From NCBI RefSeq assembly GCF_016862555.1, contig NZ_BONE01000083.1:1-34871 (forward strand): 34,871 nt of DNA. The letters are read 5' to 3'. Shown in pieces: positions 23,338 to 30,763 of this stretch. Numbering within the stretch: position 1 is the first letter of the stretch; every line of letters starts with the position of its first letter. The notes beneath the pieces are model-generated. The model worked only from the letters and a program-made list of their open reading frames with translations, was not told where the DNA came from and searched no databases. Made by a program: the position numbers and the translations under genes. This stretch comes from Asanoa siamensis (lineage in GTDB: Bacteria > Actinomycetota > Actinomycetes > Mycobacteriales > Micromonosporaceae).

Positions 23338-24825
23338 TCAGGGTTGGGCGGTCGGTGCGGGCGAGGTGGGCATCGCGCCGCCGGTGCGCCACCGGCGCAG
23401 CGCGCCGATCAGCAGGTCGACGATCACGAACGCGGCGAGGCTGATGCCCAGCATCGGCAGGGACCAGCCGACCGCGACGGCCAGCACGAGGAGCACGACG
23501 ACCGCGGCGGGGTGGGCCTGCCGCCAGGCTCCGCGAGCCGGCGGCGCGCCCAGCGGCGCGGCCCGGTCGGCCCGGGTCGGCCGGCGTTGCCACCACATCC
23601 GGTAGCCCCAGACGATCACGCAGAGCAGGCCGAGGGCGAGGGCGGCCAGCAGGACCTGGTTGAGCAGCCCGAACAGGTATCCCATGTGGAGGGACACGCC
23701 CCAGGTCGACAGTTTCTGCATGAGCGGCCATTCCGCGAAGTACGTCCGGGCGACCACGGTCCCGGCGGCCGGGTCGACGGCGGCGCTGTCCTGCCTCGTC
23801 GGCCACCTCATGTCGTTCTGGGCCACCACCCACGCGGCGCCGGGCTCGGCCGGGGGAGTGACCTGGATCGGGCCGGCCAGGCCCGCTTCCCGCGCGACGA
23901 TCGTGACCCGGTCCACGTCGGCGATGGTGACGTCGCCGCCGGCGGGTGCGGCGCCGCCGTGGTGGCCGCCGCCGGTGTCGCCGCCGCCCGCGGGCCCGCC
24001 GGGCAGGGCGGTGTCGAGCGTCGGCCGGGGGCCGCCCCAGGCCTCCTGCACGACGTCGAAGTTGGCGCCGGCGTAGCGGGACCAGGTCAGCCCGGTCGCG
24101 GACAGCGCGAGCAACCCGATGACGAGCCAGACGCCGGTGGCGGCGTGCCAACCGCGGGTACGCCGGACGCCCTTCCTGGCCGCAAGGTCCGGCAGGACGG
24201 TGCGACGCAGCTTGCCACGGCCTGTCCACTGGCGACGCAGCCACAGGAACAGCCCGCCGAGGGCGACCAGCCACAGCCCGCTCGCCGCGAGTTCCGAGTA
24301 GTGCCGGCCGACCACGCCGAGGTGCAGGTTGCGGTGCATGTCGTCGAGCCAGGTCTGCAGCGGTGTCGAGCCGAACCAGGTGGTCAGCGTCCCCCGTACC
24401 GCGTTGTCGTAGGGGTTGACGTAGACCGTGTGCTGCTTCTCGCCCAGCTCGGGAAGGTTGAACACCACCTTGGTGGTATCGGTGGCCGCGACGGGCGGGA
24501 TCACCGTGGCGAGGTCGCCGTCGGGGTGGGCCTGCCGGGCGGCGGTGACCTGCTCGGCCAACGGCCGGGCCGCTCCGGTCGGATCCACGCGCAACTCGTG
24601 GGCGTAGACGACCTGGTCGAGCTGCGGGCTGAACACGAATGCCAGTCCGGTCATCGCGGCCACCACCAGGAAGGGCGCGATGAGGATGCCGGCGTAGAAA
24701 TGCAGGCGAAGCACCAGCGGGCTGATGGTTCGCCGGCGTTCGGCCGCGGCGGCGCCGGCGCGGCCCGGATCGGTCGCCGAGGACTTCGGCGTACCCGGTT
24801 CGGTGAGCTCGGTGGTCGTGGACAA
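23338..24825 (-). CDS. PepSY-associated membrane protein (PepSY_TM family)
   Basis: About 495 residues from a TTG at 24825, preferred because GGAGG lies just upstream; an ATG at 24903 would overlap the preceding gene and lacks a ribosome site. Four main membrane segments in the PepSY_TM layout: one at about 40-62 (LRLHFYAGILIAPFLVVAAMTGLAF), a pair near 190-270 and one or two near 390-460. Two outer loops hold PepSY-type domains (ERQ/AEQVTAARQAHPDGD and DVDRVTIVAREAGLAGP). The second loop contains a Gly/His patch GGGHHGG before the PepSY part, a possible metal site. Family members sit with iron or copper uptake and reduction genes. Here it is downstream of copC-copD/ctaG, probably in the same transcript, so a copper link is likely. 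Activity is unproven. Confidence 0.82.
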   Translation of the reverse strand: MSTTTELTEPGTPKSSATDPGRAGAAAAERRRTISPLVLRLHFYAGILIAPFLVVAAMTGLAFVFSPQLDQVVYAHELRVDPTGAARPLAEQVTAARQAHPDGDLATVIPPVAATDTTKVVFNLPELGEKQHTVYVNPYDNAVRGTLTTWFGSTPLQTWLDDMHRNLHLGVVGRHYSELAASGLWLVALGGLFLWLRRQWTGRGKLRRTVLPDLAARKGVRRTRGWHAATGVWLVIGLLALSATGLTWSRYAGANFDVVQEAWGGPRPTLDTALPGGPAGGGDTGGGHHGGAAPAGGDVTIADVDRVTIVAREAGLAGPIQVTPPAEPGAAWVVAQNDMRWPTRQDSAAVDPAAGTVVARTYFAEWPLMQKLSTWGVSLHMGYLFGLLNQVLLAALALGLLCVIVWGYRMWWQRRPTRADRAAPLGAPPARGAWRQAHPAAVVVLLVLAVAVGWSLPMLGISLAAFVIVDLLIGALRRWRTGGAMPTSPAPTAQP

Positions 24826-24889
24826 GGGGCCTCCAAGGTGGCGTGGCGCCGGCTGGCGCGCCACCGTGTTGGTCGGCGGCGGAGGCCGA

Positions 24890-26899
24890 TCAGTTCCCGC
24901 CATCTATGTCGTGACTGCTGCGCTCCTCATCGGCCACCTTGGCGAGACACTCGTTGTAGGCGTCGTGGGCGTCGGGTGGCCCGCCCGCCTCGGCGCGGTC
25001 GGCGGCGCGGTCGAGGCGCCGCTGTTCCCGCTTGTCGGCGCGGATCCACTGCCGGAAGACGGCGCCCACGACGAGCACGGTCGGCAGCTCGCCGAAGGAC
25101 CAGGCGATGCCGCCGGCCACGTACTGGTCGTCGGCCGGGGTGGGACCCCAGTCGCGGGGCAGCGCCGTGAACCAGTCGCCGGCGATCAGGTCACTGGACT
25201 GCATGATGGCCAGGCCGAGGAAGCCGTGCAGCACCATCGAGATCAGCACGAGGACCATCCGGACCAGCGGGGACGGCCGGCCGCGGGGGGCCGGGTCGAT
25301 GCCGACCACAACCCAGAAGAACAGGTACCCGGCCAGCAGGAAGTGGGCGACCATCAGCAGGTGGGCCGCGTGGGAGCGCAGCGCGAGCGCGAACAGGTCG
25401 GTGAAGTAGAACGCGTACATGCTCACGACGTAGACGCCGAGCGCGACGAGCGGCTGGGTGAGCAGGCGGGCCGCCCGGGAGTGGACGGCGGCGAGCAGCC
25501 ATTCCCGCGGGCCCGGCCAGGTCGGGTCCGTCGTTGCCGGCAGCGCACGCAGCCCGAGCGTCACCGGAGCGCCGAGCACCAGCAGCACCGGGGCGACCAT
25601 CGCCAGCAGCAGGTGCTCGACCATGTGCACCGAGAACAGCACCGGTGCGTAGCGGGCGATGCCGCCGCAGGTCGCGACGGCGACGACCGCGCAGCCGGCC
25701 AGGAACGCCGCGGTCCGCCCCGGCGGCCACGCGTCGCCGCGGCGGGACAGCCGGCGCACGCCGGCCAGGTAGGTGCCGGCAAGGGCGAGGACCGCGGCCA
25801 ACAGGAGCGGGTCGACGAGCCAGCGGGTCGCCAGAGCGCCGATCGACAGCGCGGGCGGCATCGCGAAGCCGAGCAGGGACGTCGCGACGTCCTCCGACTC
25901 GGCGGCGACGGGTGCCGGCGTCCGGGAGAGGGCGACAGCGGCGCCGAGGGCGGCGGCGAAGACGAGCACCTCGACGGCGGCGACGCGGACGAACGCCCGC
26001 CGGTCGCCGGCCCGCAAATGCGGCAGTGTCGCCCGGCGGTGCTGCCAGCCGGCCCAGCCGGCGAACGCGAACAGCGCGACCTTGATCAGGACGAACTGCC
26101 CGTACCAGGTGGTGAGCAGCTCCGTCCAGGACGGCAATCGGACCGCGGCCGACAGCACCCCCGACACCCCAACCGCGACCAGGCACCACACGGCCAGCGC
26201 GGAGAACCGGCTGACGGCGCGGGCCAGGTCGCCGGCGTCGGTCCTGGAGACGAGCAACAGCGCGAGCAGGCCACCGACCCAGAGCGTCACGGGTACGACG
26301 TGCAGGAGCTGACTGGAGACGGCGAGCTGGTGGTTGTCGGCAGAGGCAGCGTGGCCGGTGAACACCGCCGGAGTCACGGCCACCAGCGCGAGCACCAGAG
26401 CGAACAGCGCACCACCGGGCCGTAGGGCCACCGTGCAGGCCAGGAACACCGCGACGGCCAGCATCGCCGACACGGCCAAGGCGCGACCGAGGTCCACCGA
26501 GCTGACGAACGTCATGATCGACGTGCCCGAGACGGTCGCACCGACGGGTCGTCCGAGCAGGTCCGAGATGGTCAGGCAGAGCAGGGCGACCGACGAGACG
26601 GCCCACGCCAGGGCGGGCCAGCGCGCGGCCCGCACGTGCCGGTAGGCGAGCGGGGTGAGCAGGCGGTCGCGTCGCGGCGCCAGGACGGTGGCGCCGAGCA
26701 GCAGGCCGACGGTCGCCGCGGCGAAGACCTGGGTGCCCAGGCGGGCGGTGGGCAGCATCCAGGCGGTGAAGGGGCCCGGATACGGCAGGCCGGGCAGGAG
26801 CCTGTCGTCGACGCCGCCGCCGTACCCGAGCAGCACCGTCATCGTCGCGGCGGCGACGCCGAGCCCGGCGACGGCGACCGGCCACCGACGGAGCGTCAC
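24890..26899 (-). CDS. CopD-CtaG fusion: copper import / cytochrome oxidase assembly membrane protein
   Basis: 669 residues from the GTG at 26899 (GTGA overlap with copC). The N-terminal half (about 1-330) is CopD-like, with helices and the VFTGHAASADNHQLAVSSQLLHVVPVTLWVGGLLAL stretch (about 180-215) that carries conserved His. The C-terminal half (about 340-620) is the CtaG/caa3 assembly domain: FSVHMVEHLLLAMVAPVLLVLGAPV (about 421-445), AFYFTDLFALALRSHAAHLLMVAHFLLAGYLFFW and DWFTALPRDWGPTPADDQYVAGGIAWSFGE near the end. The fusion is common in actinobacteria. It is thought to move copper from outer CopC across the membrane or to the CuB site of oxidase. The charged C-terminal tail is cytoplasmic. 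Confidence 0.92.
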   Translation of the reverse strand: MTLRRWPVAVAGLGVAAATMTVLLGYGGGVDDRLLPGLPYPGPFTAWMLPTARLGTQVFAAATVGLLLGATVLAPRRDRLLTPLAYRHVRAARWPALAWAVSSVALLCLTISDLLGRPVGATVSGTSIMTFVSSVDLGRALAVSAMLAVAVFLACTVALRPGGALFALVLALVAVTPAVFTGHAASADNHQLAVSSQLLHVVPVTLWVGGLLALLLVSRTDAGDLARAVSRFSALAVWCLVAVGVSGVLSAAVRLPSWTELLTTWYGQFVLIKVALFAFAGWAGWQHRRATLPHLRAGDRRAFVRVAAVEVLVFAAALGAAVALSRTPAPVAAESEDVATSLLGFAMPPALSIGALATRWLVDPLLLAAVLALAGTYLAGVRRLSRRGDAWPPGRTAAFLAGCAVVAVATCGGIARYAPVLFSVHMVEHLLLAMVAPVLLVLGAPVTLGLRALPATTDPTWPGPREWLLAAVHSRAARLLTQPLVALGVYVVSMYAFYFTDLFALALRSHAAHLLMVAHFLLAGYLFFWVVVGIDPAPRGRPSPLVRMVLVLISMVLHGFLGLAIMQSSDLIAGDWFTALPRDWGPTPADDQYVAGGIAWSFGELPTVLVVGAVFRQWIRADKREQRRLDRAADRAEAGGPPDAHDAYNECLAKVADEERSSHDIDGGN

Positions 26900-27426
26900 C
26901 GGGTCCGCGCCCGGTGCCGCCAGAACGCCCAGCCACCGGCGACGGCCAGCGCGGCACCGGCGATCAGCGCCGCGATCGGCAGGCCCGACCGCGACTGCCC
27001 GGCCGACGCAGCACTCGGCGAGGGTGCGGTCGCGGCCGTGGCCGTGCCCACCGAGAACCTCAACGCACCTTGCACCGGGTGACCGTCGGGAGACACCACC
27101 CGGTAGGCGACCGTGTAACCCCCGTCAGGCAGGTCGCCGTCGAGGTCGAGGATCGCGGACGTGCCGGACACGGTCGGAGGCTGGGCCGGCATCGGCGCAC
27201 GGTGACCATCGGTGACGACGATCTGCGTGTACCGCTGATCGAGCCGTTGCGTGAAGGTGAGCACGACCTGCCCGGGAGCGGTGGCCAGCCGCGCGCCGTC
27301 AGCCGGCGCGGACGAGGTGAGCTCGTTGTGCGCCCACGCCGGAGCGGCGGGCAGCACCACCACGGCGAAGGTGACGAGGCCACCGATCAGCGCGGCGATA
27401 CGGGCGGGACGGTGCGACGAGGGCAT
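26896..27426 (-). CDS. copC: CopC-family extracytoplasmic copper-binding protein (copy 1)
   Basis: 176 residues. Signal peptide 1-32 ends AWA, leaving His33 as the mature N-terminus (HNELTSSAPADG), as needed for the Cu(II) site. The other ligands are in SPDGHPVQGALRF (about 110-122). The domain covers about 33-125, followed by a Ser/Ala/Pro linker and a C-terminal membrane helix (about 148-168) with a basic tail, so it is anchored with the domain outside. It is first in a copC-copD/ctaG-PepSY unit and overlaps copD/ctaG. A GGAAC-N17-CGACTA promoter lies 35-62 bp upstream. Confidence 0.93.
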   Translation of the reverse strand: MPSSHRPARIAALIGGLVTFAVVVLPAAPAWAHNELTSSAPADGARLATAPGQVVLTFTQRLDQRYTQIVVTDGHRAPMPAQPPTVSGTSAILDLDGDLPDGGYTVAYRVVSPDGHPVQGALRFSVGTATAATAPSPSAASAGQSRSGLPIAALIAGAALAVAGGWAFWRHRARTR

Positions 27427-27460
27427 GGGAGACGACTTCCGTTGGCGACTGCTCTCCTAC

Positions 27461-27488
27461 TAGTCGTCGTAGTCGCCCGGGTGGTTCC
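27461..27488 (-). promoter_or_regulatory. ECF-sigma-type promoter of the copC-copD/ctaG-PepSY unit
   Basis: On the minus strand GGAAC (27488-27484), 17 bp, CGACTA (27466-27461). The same motif and exact spacing precede the PCu(A)C and YcnI genes. It lies between the stop of the sigma gene and copC. Confidence 0.65.
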
Positions 27489-27499
27489 GGTGAGTCGGA

Positions 27500-28084
27500 T
27501 CAGCTCGTCGGCCGTAGCCGTCCCCGGCCCTCGGCGGTCATCGCCTCGACGAGGTCCTCCCGCGCTCGGGCGACCCGGGAGCGGATCGTCCCGACCGGGC
27601 AGCCGCAGACCTCCGCGGCCTCCGTATAGCTGAGCCCCGCGATCTGCGTCGCGACGAAGGCCTCCCGCCGTTCGTCGCTCAACGCGCGCACGAGGTTCGT
27701 CAGCGCCACGCCGACCTCGAAGCCCGCCGGCCGCTCCCGCAACGCCGCGGCCTCCGCCGCGATCCGCCAGTCCTGGGTGGGTGCGATCCGCGGTCGCCGG
27801 GTGATCGACCGCACGTGGTCGACACAGACCCGGCGGGCGATGGCCAGCAGCCACGTCGTCGCCGACGAGCGGGCGTCGAACGACGGCAGGGACCGCATCG
27901 CCCGCAGGTACGTCTCCTGCGTGAGGTCGTCGACGTCGCCCTGATCCGAGAGGTGCCCGACGAAGCGCCGTACGGTGTGCTGGGTCGCCTCCACGAACGC
28001 GGCAGCAGCGGCGCGATCGCCGGCGCCCGCGGCCAGAGCACGCTCCGTGATCGGGTCGACGGACTCCGGACCGGGCTCAGGCAT
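27500..28084 (-). CDS. ECF-type sigma-70 factor within the copper cluster (SigC-like)
   Basis: About 194 residues from the ATG at 28084; no good ribosome site is seen, so a leaderless or longer form (ATG 28156) is possible. Region 2: DVDDLTQETYLRAMRSLPSFDARSSATTWLLAIARRVCVDHVRS (about 50-95). Region 4: ALSDERREAFVATQIAGLSYTEAAEVCGCPVGTIRSRVARAREDL (about 135-180), with the helix-turn-helix that reads -35 elements. No anti-sigma factor is adjacent, as for mycobacterial SigC. It is flanked by two copC genes on the same strand, and three nearby promoters share GGAAC-N17-CGAC(T/C)A, so it most likely directs the copper cluster. No such motif was found before its own gene. Confidence 0.88.
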   Translation of the reverse strand: MPEPGPESVDPITERALAAGAGDRAAAAAFVEATQHTVRRFVGHLSDQGDVDDLTQETYLRAMRSLPSFDARSSATTWLLAIARRVCVDHVRSITRRPRIAPTQDWRIAAEAAALRERPAGFEVGVALTNLVRALSDERREAFVATQIAGLSYTEAAEVCGCPVGTIRSRVARAREDLVEAMTAEGRGRLRPTS

Positions 28085-28173
28085 GGGGATCAGGCTAGCG
28101 TCCGACGGCGCCCGCGAGAACCGGCATCCGACGACACGCTTGACATCGATCAGCATCTGTATGTTTGCTCATG

Positions 28174-28761
28174 TCAGGCAGCCGTCCGACGGCGCCGCCA
28201 CCACACCAGCCCGCCACCGAGGGCGAGGACCGCGGCCACGGCGGCGATGATCCAACCGAGCGGCGAGGATCCTTCGCCCGCCGCGGTTCGGGACACGGGC
28301 ACCGCGGCGGCCACGGTCGGCTCGGCCGCCGCCGGAGCCGGTGAGGAAGTGGCTGCGGCGGTCGGGCTCGGGCTGGCCGCGACGGGTGGGGCGGCCTTGT
28401 TGGTGAACGTGAACGACCCTTGGATGGGATGGCCGTCGGACGACACGGTGCGCCAACGGACCGTGATCTCCCCGACCGGCAGCGGCCGCACCGCCTGGGT
28501 GATCGTGCGATCCACCGCCGCGGCCGCACCGTCGCTGTAGGACACCTTGTCCGGCCCGGACACCACCACCGTGGTCCCGGCCTTCTTGATCAGCCCGCTG
28601 AACGTCAGCGTCAACTCGGTGATCGGCTTGCTCACGGTGCCCTTCGCCGCGGGCGTCGACCCCGTCAGCTTCGTGTGCGCGAACGCGGGCGCCGCCGGCA
28701 ACCACGCCGTCAACGCGGCCACGACGGCGGCCACGACGGCGAGCGAACGGGCACGGGACAT
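28174..28761 (-). CDS. copC: CopC-family extracytoplasmic copper-binding protein (copy 2)
   Basis: 195 residues from the ATG at 28761, with GGAGG about 9 bp upstream. Signal peptide 1-28 ends AFA, giving mature N-terminal His29 (HTKLTGSTPA). The second half-site is SSDGHPIQGSFTF (about 116-128). A Pro/Ala/Ser linker (about 132-165) and a membrane helix (about 167-186) with Arg tail anchor it. Copper ligands match copy 1 but the surrounding sequence differs, so this is an old paralogue, not a recent duplication. It is divergent from the PCu(A)C gene, with about 130 bp between. No GGAAC motif is seen on its side. Confidence 0.92.
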   Translation of the reverse strand: MSRARSLAVVAAVVAALTAWLPAAPAFAHTKLTGSTPAAKGTVSKPITELTLTFSGLIKKAGTTVVVSGPDKVSYSDGAAAAVDRTITQAVRPLPVGEITVRWRTVSSDGHPIQGSFTFTNKAAPPVAASPSPTAAATSSPAPAAAEPTVAAAVPVSRTAAGEGSSPLGWIIAAVAAVLALGGGLVWWRRRRTAA

Positions 28762-28822
28762 GGTGATGCCTCCTCGAGTGAGCCCTCACACGGTAGCCGC
28801 CGGCGACGGACGCGGACGAGCC

Positions 28823-28850
28823 GGAACTTCTGCCCGCCTGTCGGCGACCA
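28823..28850 (+). promoter_or_regulatory. ECF-sigma-type promoter of the PCu(A)C-Dyp peroxidase unit
   Basis: GGAAC (28823-28827), 17 bp, CGACCA (28845-28850), 43 bp before the start codon. Same elements and spacing as the promoters at 27461-27488 and 30678-30705; the last bases differ (CCA for CTA). Confidence 0.6.
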
Positions 28851-28893
28851 ATGCTCTGACCCACTCGTGAGCGACGACCGGAGGAACCACGGC

Positions 28894-29448
28894 ATGAGCA
28901 TTTCCACCACGGCGCGCGGCCTCGGGCTCGCGGCGACCGCCGCGTTCGCGTTGCTCGCGGGAGCCTGCGGTGCCGCGGCCGAACCGGCGACCACCGGCAC
29001 CCCACCGCCGCCGTCCGCCTCCGTCGCGGCCGACCCCATCGCGGTGCGCGACATGTGGGTCAAGACCGCGGACAAGGGCATGACCGCCGCGTTCGGCACC
29101 CTGCTCAACACCGGTGGCGCCGACGTCACGATCGTCAAGGCGACCTCCACCGCCTCGCCGATGATGGAGTTGCACGAGGTCGCCGAGGTCGACGGCAAGA
29201 TGGAGATGCGGCCCAAGGAGGGCGGGTTCGAGATCCCGGCCGGCGGCAGCCACGTGCTCGAGCCCGGCGGCGACCACCTGATGCTGATGGACGTCAAGGC
29301 ACCGGTGAAGGCCGGCGACGAGGTCACCGTCACCCTCACCCTCGGCGACGGCACGACCTTCGCGTTCACGGCGGTGGCCAAGGACTTCGCCGGCGGCAAC
29401 GAGAGCTACAACCCGGGCACCGGCGCCAGCCCGATGACCATGAGCTGA
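28894..29448 (+). CDS. PCu(A)C copper chaperone, probable lipoprotein (ECuC-like)
   Basis: 184 residues from the ATG at 28894 with GGAGGA 8 bp upstream. Signal segment ends in LLAGAC; Cys25 may be acylated, although the lipobox (AGAC) is not ideal. The PCu(A)C domain covers about 47-170. Copper ligands: His94, Met105, His128 and Met130, i.e. H-X10-M-X22-H-X-M against the published X21. Known: these proteins carry Cu(I) outside the membrane to the CuA site of oxidase or, in Streptomyces lividans, to Sco for GlxA and CcO maturation. It shares its last base with the Dyp peroxidase start (TGATG), reproducing the lividans ECuC-DtpA pairing. No Sco gene is in the window. Confidence 0.9.
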   Translation: MSISTTARGLGLAATAAFALLAGACGAAAEPATTGTPPPPSASVAADPIAVRDMWVKTADKGMTAAFGTLLNTGGADVTIVKATSTASPMMELHEVAEVDGKMEMRPKEGGFEIPAGGSHVLEPGGDHLMLMDVKAPVKAGDEVTVTLTLGDGTTFAFTAVAKDFAGGNESYNPGTGASPMTMS

Positions 29449-30668
29449 TGGGTACGCCCGACCGGCCGCTGTCCCGGCGGCGGCTCCTCGGCGGCGGCGC
29501 TCTGGCCGTCGGCGGGGGCGTCGTCGGGGCCGGCCTCACGCATGCCGGCGCGGCCACCGACACCCCGCCGGCCACGCCACCGGCGCAGCCCCTCGGCACG
29601 CAGACCGTGCCGTTCTTCGGCGCCCACCAGGCCGGCATCGACACACCCGCCCAGGCGCACGCCGTGTTCCTCGCCTTCGACCTACTCGACGGGGTCGACC
29701 GCGCGGCCCTGGGGCGGATGATGCGGCTGCTCACCGACGACGCCGCCCGCCTCACCCAGGGCCGCCCCGCCCTCGCCGACACCGAACCCGAGCTCGCGGT
29801 CGTGCCGGCCCGGCTGACCGTCACGTTCGGGTTCGGCCCGAAGGTCTTCGCCGCGGCCGGCGTGGAGACGCAGCGGCCGCGGTCGCTGGAGCCGCTGCCC
29901 GCGTTCCCGATCGACAAGCTCCAACCACGGTGGACCGGCGGTGATCTCCTCATCCAGATCTGCGCCGACGACCCGCTGACCGTGACCCACACGCAGCGGA
30001 TGCTGATCAAGGACACCCGGGCCTTCGGCCGCCTGCGCTGGACCCAGCGGGGCTTTCGCCGCGGGCGCGGCATGCAGGACGACGGAGTGACCCAACGCAA
30101 CGTCATGGGCCAGCTCGACGGCACCCGCAACCCGCCGCTCGGCTCACCGGTCTTCGACGGCGCGGTCTGGGTCGACAGTGGACCACGCTGGCTGCACGGC
30201 GGCACCACCGTCGTCGTCCGGCGCATCCGCGCCGAGTTGGAGACGTGGGACGCCGCTGACCCGACCGCCAAGGAGTTCGCGGTCGGGCGACGCCTGTCCG
30301 ACGGCGCCCCGCTGACCGGAGTCGCCGAGCACGACGAACCCGATCTCACGAAGACCAACGAGCTCGGCTTCACCGTCATCTCGGAGTCGGCGCACATCGC
30401 CCGCGCACACGTCCGGTCCGACCGGCAGCGGATCTTCCGCCGCCCCTACAACTACGACGACGCGCCCGCCCCCGACGGCACCTCCGACGCCGGGCTCATC
30501 TTCGCCGCCTACCAGCGGGACATCGGCAGCCAGTTCCTCCCCATCCAGCGGAACCTGGCCGAGAACGACCTCCTCAACGACTGGATCACGCCCATCGGGT
30601 CGGCCGTGTTCGCCGTCCCACCGGGCTGCCGTGAAGGCGAATGGGTGGGCCAGTCCCTCCTCGGCTGA
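29448..30668 (+). CDS. dtpA: Tat-exported Dyp-type haem peroxidase (DtpA/EfeB-like)
   Basis: 406 residues. Twin-arginine signal SRRRLLGG at 9-16 with a hydrophobic run to about 35, so exported folded with haem. The Dyp fold shows GxxDG as MGQLDGT (about 220-226, catalytic Asp) and the proximal-His region ESAHIARAHVRS (about 312-323), with Arg further on in FRRPYNYDD. The C-terminal QRDIGSQFLPIQRNLAENDLLNDWITPIGSAVFAVPPG is typical of the family. Known: S. lividans DtpA, encoded with the copper chaperone ECuC, is needed to mature the copper oxidase GlxA; EfeB relatives act in iron uptake. Coupling to PCu(A)C here favours the DtpA role. No EfeO/EfeU genes are nearby. Confidence 0.92.
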   Translation: MGTPDRPLSRRRLLGGGALAVGGGVVGAGLTHAGAATDTPPATPPAQPLGTQTVPFFGAHQAGIDTPAQAHAVFLAFDLLDGVDRAALGRMMRLLTDDAARLTQGRPALADTEPELAVVPARLTVTFGFGPKVFAAAGVETQRPRSLEPLPAFPIDKLQPRWTGGDLLIQICADDPLTVTHTQRMLIKDTRAFGRLRWTQRGFRRGRGMQDDGVTQRNVMGQLDGTRNPPLGSPVFDGAVWVDSGPRWLHGGTTVVVRRIRAELETWDAADPTAKEFAVGRRLSDGAPLTGVAEHDEPDLTKTNELGFTVISESAHIARAHVRSDRQRIFRRPYNYDDAPAPDGTSDAGLIFAAYQRDIGSQFLPIQRNLAENDLLNDWITPIGSAVFAVPPGCREGEWVGQSLLG

Positions 30669-30677
30669 GCCGACTCG

Positions 30678-30705
30678 GGAACTTTCCGCGGCGGCCGGAC
30701 GACTA
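30678..30705 (+). promoter_or_regulatory. ECF-sigma-type promoter of the YcnI gene
   Basis: GGAAC (30678-30682), 17 bp, CGACTA (30700-30705), 58 bp before the start codon. Identical elements and spacing to the copC promoter at 27461-27488. It implies separate transcription of this gene although it follows the peroxidase closely. Confidence 0.65.
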
Positions 30706-30763
30706 CGTCATCGACGACTTTGTGTCAGCCGGCACCGGTCGGCGCTTTCGACAGGAGTGAGCG

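Noticed and set aside
23296-25170. A 624-codon plus-strand frame opposite the PepSY gene
   Set aside because: No family features, and its start lies in the nrdB terminator; it mirrors a real minus-strand gene.
28140-28165. TTGACA followed by TATGTT as a plus-strand promoter near the sigma gene
   Set aside because: Spacing is only 14 bp and it points into the antisense strand of the second copC.
27815-28540. A 241-codon plus-strand frame opposite the sigma and copC genes
   Set aside because: Spans two good minus-strand genes; no motif or start signal.
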